A stretch of 64,000 bases of DNA from Pseudomonas protegens CHA0 (lineage in GTDB: Bacteria; Pseudomonadota; Gammaproteobacteria; Pseudomonadales; Pseudomonadaceae). The stretch lies in contig NC_021237.1 in NCBI RefSeq assembly GCF_000397205.1, positions 58,501 through 122,500 on the forward strand, read 5' to 3'. Made by a program: the position numbers and the translations under genes. Positions 27,349-36,213 of this stretch are shown in pieces (positions within the stretch are counted from its first letter, which is position 1; each line of letters opens with the position of its first letter). A model generated the notes under the pieces. It was not told where the DNA came from. It made no database searches and saw only the letters and a program-made list of their open reading frames with translations.

Positions 27349-29516
27349 GCGACGACGCCAATCGCTGGAAAGAGAAATACCTCAAAAGTATCGAACAGCA
27401 GGAAAAGCTCGAACGCCGATGGGCGGCCCGTCTCGACTTGCTGCGTCGTGGCCTGGTACGCAGCACCCTGGCGGCGGAGGGCACCGATCGCGCGGTCGAC
27501 CAGTGCATGAAGGAAATGCGCGAGGTGGTACGCACCGACGACATGGACGCCGGACTTGCTGCCCTTCTGCCGCGTCTGGAAAAAGCCGTGCTGGACTCCG
27601 AGCAGCGGCGGGAAACCCGGGTCGAGCAGATGAGCAGCGCGCTGACGGCGCTGGTCAGCCAGTTGCAGTCCCTGCCCCTGCCCCGGGAGGTCAGCCGTCC
27701 GCTGAAAGCCTTTGCCAAGCAACTGGATGGCCGGGTTGGCCAGGCGCGGGAAATTCCCTTGCTGCTCGGCGAACTGAGCAGCCTGCAGGGCAAGGCCCTG
27801 AGCCAGCTGGAAACCCCGGCCGAACCCGACCGCCCAAGCCTGTTGCAGCGCCTGTTCGGCAGCCGCGAGGCGAGCGAGACGCCAGCCCCGGCGGAGGAAG
27901 CTGTTGCGACGAATCCGCCGCTCCCGGCAGCCGCGGCTGAGGCTCATCCACAAGCCGAGGAAGCCCCAGCACCGGAGGATGGCGCGCGCGAGCACTATCA
28001 GACGCCGACCCAGGCCTTGCCTGAGGCGGTTTCGGCGCCTGCCGCGCCCGCCACGGCACAGCCCGAAGCGCAGCTCGAACCTGAGCCGGTTGCCAGCGAC
28101 GAGCCGGAGGTTGCTGCAGTGCCCGCTCCGGCCCCGGTGGTGGCGTTCGTGCCTCCGGTACTGGTGCAGGAGGCGCCCGCCGAGCCTGTACCCGCTATCG
28201 AGGTCGAACCTCAAGCCACCATTTCGCCTGTCGCGGAGCCACAAGCGCACGTTGATCCCGGGGTGGTCGCCGCTTCCGATTCGCCGCTCGCGCCTGTTGC
28301 CGAAGCCGCGCTCAATCCCGACGAGTTGGTGCCCCTGCCGACGGTTTCCCCGGCAGTGCTGCTGGACAGCCTGCCCCTGCCGGCAGTCATGGCCGAGGCC
28401 CTGGCCGCCATCGATCCGGAGCAGTCGGAGCACGATGTGCTCTACGCTCTGCCGGATTCGCCCGAGCCCTCCTACAGTTCGGTGGCCAAGCACATCGAGC
28501 ACACCTTGCTGGGGCTGCTCGACGACCTGAGCCTGCCGGAGCGCCACCGGCCACAGGCCGAGGCCATGCGCGATCGTCTGCAGCATGGGTTGAACTGGTA
28601 CGAATTGCTGCCGATCCTCGACGATCTGGCGGTGTTGATGCTGGCCATCACCGACTCTGGCCAGCATGAGTTCGAGACCTACCTCAAGCAGCTCAACGAG
28701 CGCCTGGAGGCCTTCCAGAGCAACCTGCAGGCGGCCAGCGACGGCCATGCCGACAGCAGTTCGGCAGCACGGGCCATGGACAGCCAGATCCGTGAACAGG
28801 TCGACGGCCTGCAAAGCAGCGTGCAGGAGGCCGCCGACCTGGATGACCTCAAGCAAGTGCTGGAAAGCCACCTGGAGGGCCTGCTGGGCACCATGGACCA
28901 CCACCAGAAGCAGCGCGACGAGCGTGAACGGGAAGTGGCCGCCCGCCTGCAAAGCCTGGCGGAGCGGGTTTCGAGCATGGAGCAGGAAGCCCAGGGCTAC
29001 CGTGAGCACCTGGAAGAGCAGCGGCAGAAGGCGCTGATCGATCCGCTCACCGGCCTGCCCAACCGGGCTGCCTGGAGCGAACGCCTGGAACATGAAGTCG
29101 GCCAATGGCAACAACATGGCAACAGCCTGCTGCTGGCCATGCTCGATCTCGATCATTTCAAGCGGATCAACGACAACTACGGTCACCTGGCCGGTGACAA
29201 GGTGTTGAAGATCATCGCCAACGTACTGCGCAAACGCCTGCGAGGCAGCGATTTCATCGCACGTTTCGGTGGCGAGGAGTTTGTTCTGCTGCTGCCCAAC
29301 ACCCCCTGGCCGGTGGGCGTGCGCATTGTGGAAGCCTTGCGCGCGGCAATCGAGGCGTGCCCGTTCCATTTCAAGGGCGAGCCGGTGACCATCACCGTGT
29401 CCGTCGGGCTGAGTGCGTTCAAGGCCGGTGATCGCAGCGATCTGGTGATCAAAAGAGCCGATCAGGCGCTGTACCGGGCCAAGGATGCCGGCCGTAACCG
29501 GGTGGAAGCTGGTTGA
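27345..29516 (+). CDS. diguanylate cyclase with long N-terminal region (DgcH-like)
   Basis: Makes cyclic di-GMP. The 723-aa protein has a helical N-terminal part (1-170), an Ala/Pro/Glu-rich low-complexity stretch (about 175-370), a second helical and coiled-coil part (about 375-560), and a C-terminal GGDEF domain. The active site is GGEEF at 642-646, and the inhibitory site RGSD at 633-636 is intact, so product inhibition is expected. It has no membrane helix or signal peptide. From memory the PAO1 protein at this place is DgcH (PA5487). It is coupled to the upstream EEP gene. Confidence 0.93.
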   Translation: MSDDANRWKEKYLKSIEQQEKLERRWAARLDLLRRGLVRSTLAAEGTDRAVDQCMKEMREVVRTDDMDAGLAALLPRLEKAVLDSEQRRETRVEQMSSALTALVSQLQSLPLPREVSRPLKAFAKQLDGRVGQAREIPLLLGELSSLQGKALSQLETPAEPDRPSLLQRLFGSREASETPAPAEEAVATNPPLPAAAAEAHPQAEEAPAPEDGAREHYQTPTQALPEAVSAPAAPATAQPEAQLEPEPVASDEPEVAAVPAPAPVVAFVPPVLVQEAPAEPVPAIEVEPQATISPVAEPQAHVDPGVVAASDSPLAPVAEAALNPDELVPLPTVSPAVLLDSLPLPAVMAEALAAIDPEQSEHDVLYALPDSPEPSYSSVAKHIEHTLLGLLDDLSLPERHRPQAEAMRDRLQHGLNWYELLPILDDLAVLMLAITDSGQHEFETYLKQLNERLEAFQSNLQAASDGHADSSSAARAMDSQIREQVDGLQSSVQEAADLDDLKQVLESHLEGLLGTMDHHQKQRDEREREVAARLQSLAERVSSMEQEAQGYREHLEEQRQKALIDPLTGLPNRAAWSERLEHEVGQWQQHGNSLLLAMLDLDHFKRINDNYGHLAGDKVLKIIANVLRKRLRGSDFIARFGGEEFVLLLPNTPWPVGVRIVEALRAAIEACPFHFKGEPVTITVSVGLSAFKAGDRSDLVIKRADQALYRAKDAGRNRVEAG

Positions 29517-29617
29517 GGAGCCAGCACTTTGCTGAATGAAAGCGCGGTTTTGCCCATGATCGCCAGGGCAGTACGTTACACTGTTGCATTATCGTCTTCA
29601 GCGTACTGCCTTTTGCC

Positions 29618-30397
29618 ATGAAACTTCTTGCTCTTGCCCTCTCCCTGCTGATCCTCGCCGGCTGCGCCAGCGGCCCGCGCATCGACACCAGCCACCCGTC
29701 GGTCAATTACGATCAGCGCGCCCAGTTCATCATCGTCCACTACACCTCGGCATCGCTGGAGCGCTCCCTGGCCCTATTGACCCATGGCCAGGTCAGCAGC
29801 CACTACCTGATCGGCGATGACAAGTCCGCCACCATCTACAAGCTGGTGGACGAGCAATACCGTGCCTGGCATGCCGGCGACAGCCAGTGGCAGGGCCGGA
29901 CCTGGCTCAACTCCAGTTCCATTGGCATCGAGATCGTCAACCCGGGGTTCCGCGATGGCCCCAGCGGGCGGCTCTGGTACCCCTACAGCGAAGCGCAGAT
30001 CCAGAACCTGATCGTGCTGCTCAAGGACATCAGCAAGCGCAACAACATCTCGCCGCGCCACATCATTGGCCACAGCGATATCGCCCCCATGCGCAAGCTG
30101 GATCCGGGCCCGTTGTTTCCCTGGAAACGCCTGGCCGAGGCCGGCCTGGGCCTGTGGCCCGATGCCCAGGCAGTGGCACGCCAGCAGGCGTTCTTTACCG
30201 TGAGCCCGCCGAGCATCGGTTGGTACCAGCAGCAACTGGCCCAGCTGGGTTACGCCACGCCGCAGACCGGCGAGCTGGACAAGGCGACCCGTAACATCCT
30301 GGCCGCGTTCCAGATGCACTACCGGCCGGGGCGTTTCGATGGCACGCCGGACGCAGAAAGTGCGGCCATCCTGATGGTGCTCAACCAGACAAAATAA
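29618..30397 (+). CDS. ampDh2: N-acetylmuramoyl-L-alanine amidase, AmpDh2-type lipoprotein
   Basis: Cleaves the amide bond between MurNAc and the peptide in peptidoglycan. The 259-aa protein has a lipoprotein signal with LILAGC (Cys16), an Amidase_2 domain (about 30-180) with zinc ligands in FIIVHYTSAS and HIIGHSDIAPMRKLDPG, and a C-terminal peptidoglycan-binding domain (about 200-255, IGWYQQQLAQLGYATPQTGELDKATRNILAAFQMHY). These features fit AmpDh2, an outer-membrane amidase linked to beta-lactamase derepression. It lies between two c-di-GMP genes. Confidence 0.93.
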   Translation: MKLLALALSLLILAGCASGPRIDTSHPSVNYDQRAQFIIVHYTSASLERSLALLTHGQVSSHYLIGDDKSATIYKLVDEQYRAWHAGDSQWQGRTWLNSSSIGIEIVNPGFRDGPSGRLWYPYSEAQIQNLIVLLKDISKRNNISPRHIIGHSDIAPMRKLDPGPLFPWKRLAEAGLGLWPDAQAVARQQAFFTVSPPSIGWYQQQLAQLGYATPQTGELDKATRNILAAFQMHYRPGRFDGTPDAESAAILMVLNQTK

Positions 30398-30473
30398 TGA
30401 CGCCGCCGGACGGTTGGGGCCGATTGTCCAATCAGTTGCTATAACTCATTGGTAATCCTTCGGATCTCCCACG

Positions 30474-32093
30474 ATGCCGGCCGCTCGCGAGCCCTTGCGT
30501 ACCTGGTTCCATCGCCCCTGGACGCTGGCGATGCTGGCGGCTGTGCTGAGTGCGGTGATTTTGCTGCTGGGCAGCGCCGGGCTGGCCATGCACCAGGTCC
30601 AGCAACGGGAAAGCGAGCAGATGAACGCCCAAGGGCAGCGTTTCCTGGAGCGGCTGGAGCAGTTGTTCGGGCAACTGCGCGAAGGTCTCGACGTGCTGGA
30701 GGCGCAGCCGCTGCGCGAGTGCAACGCCGATCTCATCGCAGCTCTGCAGCAGGTCAGCTACAGCTATCGCTTCATTTATGAAGCGGCCTACAGGGACGCC
30801 ACCCATACCTGTTCCAACTGGCCACGGCAGAACCTCCTGCCGGCGGCCAGGCCGCCGGATATCCGCGGGCCGACCTACAGCTACTGGCTCAACACCTCGA
30901 CCCAGCCCAATGAGAACCTTGCTGCCCTGATGCTGGGGCGCGGCAACTTTCGCGTGGCCACTTCCCGCGGGCACCTGACCGATGTGGTCGATCTGCCTGC
31001 CGGTGGCAGCCTAATGGTGGTGGTGGATCATGGTGCCCGGGCGATACCGGTGCTCGGCCCGGCCCGTGCCTGGCCCCCCGCACAGCCCTGGCGGGGGGGC
31101 CGCGACGGGCCCTTGCAGGTCACCCCGGACCTGCTGATCTATCGCATGCCCACTCGCAACCCCGAGTACCAACTGGTGCTGATCACCCCCCGCGCCAGCC
31201 TGCAGGGCGAAGTGCTCGACGGTTGGTGGTGGTTGCTGCCCTCCAGCCTGGTGCTGGCGCTGTTCATCGGTGGGTTGGTGTATCAGTTGGTCCGCCAGCG
31301 CCAGTCCCTGGGGGCGGAGCTGCAAGGGGCCCTGCGCCGCGGCGAGCTGCAGGTGCTGTACCAGCCGATCTTCGATCTCAGTAGCCGGCTCTGCGTGGGG
31401 GCCGAGGCCCTGCTGCGCTGGCGCCGCCCGGACGGTACCCTGACCAGCCCTGACCTGTTCATCCCGCTGGCAGAGAACACCGGGCAGATCCGCCAGATCA
31501 CCGACTTCGTCCTGCAGCGCCTGCTGGAGCAACTGGGGCATGTGCTACGGGCCAATCCCCAGTTGTACATCTCAGTCAACCTGGCGGCCTGCGACGTGAT
31601 GGTCCCGCGGATCGGCATGGTCATGGCGCGGCTGCTGGCCACGCATCGGGTAGCGGCCCGGCAGATCGCCTTCGAGGTCACCGAGCGTGGGCTGATCGAT
31701 GTGGTGGTGGCGCGCAACAACCTGCAGGCCCTGCGCGATGTCGGGCATCAGGTGCTGATCGACGATTTCGGCACCGGCTATTGCAGCCTGGCCTACCTGC
31801 AGAGCCTGCCGGTGGATTGCCTGAAGATCGACAAGGCGTTCATCGATGCCCTGGGGCACGATGCCGCCAGCAGCGGCGTGGCGCCGCACATCATTCGCAT
31901 GGCCCACGCATTGAAACTCAAGGTGATTGCCGAGGGCATCGAGTTCGAGGACCAGGCGCTGCTGCTCAGCAGCGAGGGCGTGAGCTTCGGCCAGGGCTGG
32001 CTGTTCGCCCATGCCCTGAGTGCCTTGCAGTTCACTGAGCTGATTACCCGTGGCCGACGGCTGGTGGCCAGGCGCCTGGATGATGAAGCATGA
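30474..32093 (+). CDS. CSS-motif/EAL cyclic di-GMP phosphodiesterase
   Basis: A 539-aa membrane protein with TM1 (about 16-38), a periplasmic domain with Cys83 and Cys113 resembling the redox CSS sensor, TM2 (about 249-270) and a C-terminal EAL domain. EAL residues are intact: GAE311ALLRWRRPDG, SVNLAACD, FEVTERG, IDDFGTGYCSLAYL, LKIDKAFI and VIAEGIEFE. It should therefore hydrolyse c-di-GMP. In CSS-EAL enzymes a free-thiol state activates the enzyme via DsbA/DsbB, and dsbA lies 4 kb upstream; that link is inference. It converges with kinB. Confidence 0.92.
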   Translation: MPAAREPLRTWFHRPWTLAMLAAVLSAVILLLGSAGLAMHQVQQRESEQMNAQGQRFLERLEQLFGQLREGLDVLEAQPLRECNADLIAALQQVSYSYRFIYEAAYRDATHTCSNWPRQNLLPAARPPDIRGPTYSYWLNTSTQPNENLAALMLGRGNFRVATSRGHLTDVVDLPAGGSLMVVVDHGARAIPVLGPARAWPPAQPWRGGRDGPLQVTPDLLIYRMPTRNPEYQLVLITPRASLQGEVLDGWWWLLPSSLVLALFIGGLVYQLVRQRQSLGAELQGALRRGELQVLYQPIFDLSSRLCVGAEALLRWRRPDGTLTSPDLFIPLAENTGQIRQITDFVLQRLLEQLGHVLRANPQLYISVNLAACDVMVPRIGMVMARLLATHRVAARQIAFEVTERGLIDVVVARNNLQALRDVGHQVLIDDFGTGYCSLAYLQSLPVDCLKIDKAFIDALGHDAASSGVAPHIIRMAHALKLKVIAEGIEFEDQALLLSSEGVSFGQGWLFAHALSALQFTELITRGRRLVARRLDDEA

Positions 32094-32097
32094 AGCC

Positions 32098-33882
32098 CTA
32101 GAGCGGCAGGGCCAGATAGAACTGGGTGCCCTGCCCGGGCCTTGAGTAGACGCCCATGCGCCCGCCATGCAGCTGAACGATCTCCTTGCACAGCGCCAGC
32201 CCGAGGCCGGCACCGCCCTTCTTGCGGCCCACCTGGACGAAAGGTTCGAAGATCCGCCCTTGCTGGCCATAGGCGATACCCTCGCCATTGTCTTCGACGC
32301 TGACGATCACCCGCTCGCCATGGCGCCGCGCCTGCAGGCGGATCTGGCCCTCGCTGGCGGTGTGGCGCAAGGCGTTGTCGATCAGGTTGTCCAGCACCCG
32401 CTCCAGTTGTGCGCGGTCGGCATGCAGCCGTGGCAACGGCGCCTGGATCTCCAGCAGCAGGTCGATGCCCTGCTGTTGGGCCTGCTCGCTGAAGCGGCCC
32501 TGGGCCTGCACCAGCAGCTCTTCCAGGGGGCAGGGAGCGAGGGTGAGTTTCTGCAGGCCGTTCTGATAGCGGGAAAAATTCAGCAGGTCGTTGATCAACT
32601 GCATCAGGCGCTGCATTTCCTCGTTGACCGTATTGAGCAGGTCGGTTTCCCGGGACTCCTCGGGAAAGTGCAGGCGTTCCTGAAGCAGCCCGAAGGCCAT
32701 GTGCATGCCGGTGACCGGGGTACGCAGTTCGTGGGAGGCGCGCAGCACGAACTCACTGCGCACTCGTTCGAACGCCCGTTGCTCGGTGACATCGTGCAGC
32801 ACCATCACGGCGCCGAGAATATGGCCCTGGGTATGGCTGACGGGGGTCAGGCTGTAGGTCAGCAGGCGCGACTCGCCGTCGACCTCGATATCCAGGTCGT
32901 CCGGCGCCCGTTCCAGGTTGCCGCCGCGCAATACCAGCTGTAGCTGCTCATCCAGCTCCGGGCGTTGCAGGGCACTGCCCAGGCCCTGGCCGAGGCGCTC
33001 CTGGTCCCAGCCCAGCTGGCGCTGGGCCACGGGGTTGAGGTGTTCCAGGCGGCCCTGGCGGTCGATCATCAGCAAGCCGTCGTCAATACTGTCGAGCACG
33101 GCCTGCAGGCGCTGCTGGCCGGCCAGCAGCTCATCGACATTGGTTGCCTGATGCTGGCGCAGGGCCTCGGCCATGATGCCGAAGCGCCGGGTCAGCAGGT
33201 TCATCTCCGCCGCCGCCGAAATGGGCAGGGTGACGTCGAAATTGCCTTCGCCAATCTTGTCCGCAGCCTTGGCCAGGGCTTCGATCGGCCCGCCAAAGCG
33301 CCGGGCGATGGCATGGGCCGTGACGAAGCCGATGATCAGCACCGCCAGGGCCACCAGGCCCAGAAGGCCGGCCACCAGCCATGCACGGTTGCGGGCCTGC
33401 TGCTCCACCTGGCTGATGTTGTCCAGGGCGCGCTTGTGTTCGGTGATCAGCCCGCCGCGCAAGGCGTTGAAGCGCTCGGTCAGCTCGTTGTTGTCATGCA
33501 GCCCGCTTGCGGTGCTGTTGCGCTCGAAGGCCTGGTAGAAGCTCAGGTAGTCGCTACGCGCCTGCTGGAAGCCACTTTGTACCTGGGTCTGCCGATCATG
33601 GGCGATGCCTTCGTCGAGCAGCTCCAGATAATGCTGCCGGGAGGTTTCCAGGGCGGCGCGGTCCGGCTGCTTGCCGAGCATGATGATCAGCTGGTCGCCC
33701 AGGGTCTGGCGCAGCTTGAGGCCCAGGTCCAGGGTGATGAAGTTGTTGCGGATCAGCGATTCCTGGGTGCTGGCCATCTGCATCACGCTGACCAGCCCGA
33801 GCACCAGGCCCAAGAGGGCCACGGTGATCAGGGCCGAGATGCTCAGAAACAGCCGGGTGCGCAGTTTCATCGCTAACTTCAT
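32098..33882 (-). CDS. kinB: sensor histidine kinase KinB
   Basis: Membrane kinase/phosphatase partner of AlgB, which controls alginate and virulence genes. The 594-aa protein has TM1 (about 14-36), a periplasmic helical domain, TM2 (about 165-190), HAMP (RRFGGPIEALAKAADKIGEGNFDV), a PAS domain (DSIDDGLLMIDRQGRLEHLNP), the H box with His384 in LRASHELRTPVTGMHM, and the ATPase domain with N box DNLIDNALRHTASEG and G boxes. The start MKLAMKLRTRLFL was chosen 10 bp after the algB stop; a second ATG is 12 nt inside. It is the second gene of algB-kinB. Confidence 0.95.
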   Translation of the reverse strand: MKLAMKLRTRLFLSISALITVALLGLVLGLVSVMQMASTQESLIRNNFITLDLGLKLRQTLGDQLIIMLGKQPDRAALETSRQHYLELLDEGIAHDRQTQVQSGFQQARSDYLSFYQAFERNSTASGLHDNNELTERFNALRGGLITEHKRALDNISQVEQQARNRAWLVAGLLGLVALAVLIIGFVTAHAIARRFGGPIEALAKAADKIGEGNFDVTLPISAAAEMNLLTRRFGIMAEALRQHQATNVDELLAGQQRLQAVLDSIDDGLLMIDRQGRLEHLNPVAQRQLGWDQERLGQGLGSALQRPELDEQLQLVLRGGNLERAPDDLDIEVDGESRLLTYSLTPVSHTQGHILGAVMVLHDVTEQRAFERVRSEFVLRASHELRTPVTGMHMAFGLLQERLHFPEESRETDLLNTVNEEMQRLMQLINDLLNFSRYQNGLQKLTLAPCPLEELLVQAQGRFSEQAQQQGIDLLLEIQAPLPRLHADRAQLERVLDNLIDNALRHTASEGQIRLQARRHGERVIVSVEDNGEGIAYGQQGRIFEPFVQVGRKKGGAGLGLALCKEIVQLHGGRMGVYSRPGQGTQFYLALPL

Positions 33883-33892
33883 AGGGTGTTGC

Positions 33893-35239
33893 TCACAGGT
33901 TGTACTGTTTGCGTTTGCGGTACAGCGTCGACGCGTCGATACCCAGGGTCTTGGCGGCTTGATCCAGGGTGTCGCTGGTGGCCAGGACCGCACCGATGTG
34001 GGCCTTTTCCAGCTCGTCCAGGCTCAGGGCGGCGCCGATCCGCGGGGCGTTGTTGGTGGGTTGCTCGGCCATGCCCAAGTGGCTGATTTCCACCCGTTCC
34101 TGCGGGCAGATGATGCTCGCCCGTTCCACCACGTTGCGCAGTTCGCGGATGTTGCCCGGCCAGCGGTAGTTGAGCAGCGCTTCCCGGGCTTCATCACTGA
34201 AGACCCGGGCCGGGCGCGAATACTCTTTGACGAAGCGGGCGAGGAAGCGGTCGGCCAGGGTCAGGATATCTTCGCTGCGCTCGCGCAGGGGCGGCAGGTG
34301 CAGGGTGATGACGTTCAGCCGGTACAGCAGGTCTTCGCGGAAACGCCCGTCGCGCACCATGTCTTCAAGGTTGAGGTTGGTGGCGGCGAGGATGCGCACA
34401 TCGGCGCGGCGGGTTACCGGGTCGCCGACGCGCTCGTATTCCTTGTCCTGGATGAAGCGCAGCAGCTTGGGTTGCAGGGTCAACGGGAAGTCGCCGATCT
34501 CGTCGAGGAATAGGGTTCCGCCATCGGCCTGGTTGACCCGGCCCAGGGTGCTCTCGCTGGCCCCGGTAAAGGCGCCGCGGCTGTGGCCGAAGAGTTCGCT
34601 CTCCATCAGTTCGGCAGTCAACGAGGGGCAGTTGATGGTCACGCAGGATTTCTTGGCGCGTTTGCTCCAGCCGTGAATGGCCCGCGCCAGCTCGCCCTTG
34701 CCGGTGCCGGACTCGCCGAGGATAAGGATGTTGGCGTCGGTGCTGGCCACCTGACGCGCGGTTTCCAGCACCACTTTCATTGCCGGGCTGTGGGAGTCCA
34801 GGCCGTCCTTGGGCTTGCGCACCTCACCTTCGAGGGCTTCCAGGCGTGCCGAGAGCTGGCGTACTTCCAGCTGCTTGGCGGTGGCCAGGCGCAACTGGTC
34901 GGGGCTGCAGGGCTTGACCAGGTAGTCTGCGGCGCCGGCCTGGATCGCATCTACTGCGGTGTCCACGGCAGAGTGAGCGGTGACGATCACTACCCGCATC
35001 CAGGGTGCCTGGGTACGCATTTGTGCCAGTACGTCGAGGCCGTTGTCTTCGCCCAGGCGCAGGTCGAGGAAGCACAGGTCGAATACCTGGCGTTGCAGCA
35101 GAGCATCGGCCTGCGCCGCGCTGTTGGCGGTGGCCACGGTGTAGCCCTCGTCTTCCAGGCAGTAGCGGAAGGTGCGAAGGATTGCGGATTCGTCATCCAC
35201 CAGAAGGATGCGGCCTTGATTCTCCGGCGCTGACTCCAT
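33893..35239 (-). CDS. algB: NtrC-family response regulator AlgB
   Basis: Sigma-54-type activator of alginate biosynthesis. The 448-aa protein has a receiver domain with phospho-acceptor Asp59 (DLCFLDLRLGEDNG), an AAA+ domain (Walker A GESGTGKG, Walker B LFLDEIGDF, and GAFTGA for sigma-54 contact), and a C-terminal Fis-type helix-turn-helix (LDQAAKTLGIDASTLYRKRKQY). It forms an operon with kinB. The divergent region upstream contains a -24/-12 promoter facing the next operon. Confidence 0.96.
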   Translation of the reverse strand: MESAPENQGRILLVDDESAILRTFRYCLEDEGYTVATANSAAQADALLQRQVFDLCFLDLRLGEDNGLDVLAQMRTQAPWMRVVIVTAHSAVDTAVDAIQAGAADYLVKPCSPDQLRLATAKQLEVRQLSARLEALEGEVRKPKDGLDSHSPAMKVVLETARQVASTDANILILGESGTGKGELARAIHGWSKRAKKSCVTINCPSLTAELMESELFGHSRGAFTGASESTLGRVNQADGGTLFLDEIGDFPLTLQPKLLRFIQDKEYERVGDPVTRRADVRILAATNLNLEDMVRDGRFREDLLYRLNVITLHLPPLRERSEDILTLADRFLARFVKEYSRPARVFSDEAREALLNYRWPGNIRELRNVVERASIICPQERVEISHLGMAEQPTNNAPRIGAALSLDELEKAHIGAVLATSDTLDQAAKTLGIDASTLYRKRKQYNL

Positions 35240-35476
35240 ATCCCGAGGCTCCTTAATGAATGATCTTTATTTAGTCCCGGAAAAATCGGGCAAGTTGCAA
35301 GGTTGATTCTGATCCATTCCAGCGCCAGCAGGTTAGATATCTCCGGCTGAAACGGCTAACAGGCTGAAATTACGCATGTTTTACCCAGAGTAGCTGCTGG
35401 GTGGGTCTGTATCAGGCTATTGGCCATTCATCAAAGTTCCCCCTGTGATCAAAAAACGCTCACTGTTTTCCCGGGA

Positions 35477-35495
35477 CATCGTGCATTTCGCACGG
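35477..35495 (+). promoter_or_regulatory. candidate activator site 1 (GTGC-N5-GCAC dyad)
   Basis: GTGCATTTCGCAC (35481-35493), within catcgtgcatttcgcacgg, is a perfect 4-bp-arm dyad. It is centred about 129 bp upstream of the predicted sigma-54 start site. A similar site lies 31 bp downstream. Confidence 0.5.
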
Positions 35496-35507
35496 CCGGC
35501 ATGGGGG

Positions 35508-35526
35508 CATCGTGCAGTATGCGTGT
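35508..35526 (+). promoter_or_regulatory. candidate activator site 2
   Basis: catcgtgcagtatgcgtgt aligns with site 1: the first nine bases are identical and the second half is weaker. It is centred near -98 and 31 bp (three helical turns) from site 1, the usual layout for NtrC-family activators. Confidence 0.45.
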
Positions 35527-35590
35527 GGAATGCTTTTGGTAATTTGATTTAAGTATTTGATTTTATTGAATTTAATTTCAAAGAAAAAGC

Positions 35591-35606
35591 TGGCATGCAG
35601 CCTGCA
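35591..35606 (+). promoter_or_regulatory. sigma-54 (-24/-12) promoter upstream of the 94-aa/DUF1328/ivy operon
   Basis: TGGCATGCAGCCTGCA has the invariant GG (35592-35593) and GC (35604-35605) separated by 10 nt, close to consensus TGGCACG-N4-TTGCA. The start site would be near 35616, 65 bp before the first gene. The rest of the 35240-35680 gap is AT-rich and holds the algB promoter. Confidence 0.7.
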
Positions 35607-35680
35607 ATATCCCTCTCATCGAGAAGCGCCGGCCGTGGCTTCCATAACAACATCACCACCAGTGTGGGAGGAGTTTCAGG

Positions 35681-35965
35681 ATGAATCGCCAACGTCTTGC
35701 CCAATTGCGTATTGCGCCACTGCATCTCCAGCAAGGCCTCTTCGCCGTTCTGGCGTTGCTGGTCACCCTGATCGCCGGGCAACAGTTCCAGCGCTGGCAG
35801 GACAGCCAGGCACCCGCGCCGCGAGTGCCGGTTCATCACTTCACCCAGACCCATTTCAGTTCGGTGAGCAGCCAGCTCAACGACCAGGCCCCCATGCAAC
35901 TGATGGCCGTCGACCAGGCACAGCCGGTCGCGGACGCGCCACGTCAGGAACGCTGGGTGTTCTAG
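35681..35965 (+). CDS. uncharacterised 94-aa membrane-anchored protein
   Basis: A 94-residue protein with an uncleaved-type N-terminal hydrophobic segment (about 16-37, LHLQQGLFAVLALLVTLIAGQQF) and a polar Gln/Pro-rich periplasmic or cytoplasmic tail (RWQDSQAPAPRVPVHHFTQTHF...). I do not recognise the family. The ribosome site GGGAGGAG is strong, 8 nt from the ATG. It is the first gene behind the sigma-54 promoter and is 81 bp before the DUF1328 gene. From memory PAO1 lacks an equivalent between algB and the DUF1328 gene, so it may be lineage-specific. Confidence 0.75.
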   Translation: MNRQRLAQLRIAPLHLQQGLFAVLALLVTLIAGQQFQRWQDSQAPAPRVPVHHFTQTHFSSVSSQLNDQAPMQLMAVDQAQPVADAPRQERWVF

Positions 35966-36046
35966 CACCAAGGCCGGGCCCGCAATCGGCGGCGCCGGGC
36001 TGGCTCCATAGGCAGCACCACTAATAGAAGAGTAAGGAGAATCATC

Positions 36047-36211
36047 ATGCTGAGCTGGGCAATCACATTCCTGATCATTGCTATTGTCGCTGCGGTCCTG
36101 GGCTTCGGTGGTATCGCGGGCACCGCCACGGGTATCGCCAAGATTCTCTTTGTGGTGTTCCTGGTGATGTTCATCGCTTCGTTCTTCTTTGGCCGTCGAG
36201 GCCGAGGCTGA
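36047..36211 (+). CDS. DUF1328 (UPF0391) small membrane protein
   Basis: A 54-aa protein: [20 protein letters not shown], then [34 protein letters not shown]. It has two hydrophobic segments with a Gly-rich turn, which is the DUF1328 pattern. The ribosome site AAGGAG is 8 nt before the ATG. It lies 2 bp before ivy. From memory the PAO1 counterpart is PA5482. The family is often linked to envelope stress, but its function is unknown. Confidence 0.92.
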   Translation: MLSWAITFLIIAIVAAVLGFGGIAGTATGIAKILFVVFLVMFIASFFFGRRGRG

Positions 36212-36213
36212 CC

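Noticed and set aside
27252..29369. 705-codon open frame opposite the diguanylate cyclase
   Set aside because: It lies antisense to a clear GGDEF gene and has low-complexity composition with no family motifs.
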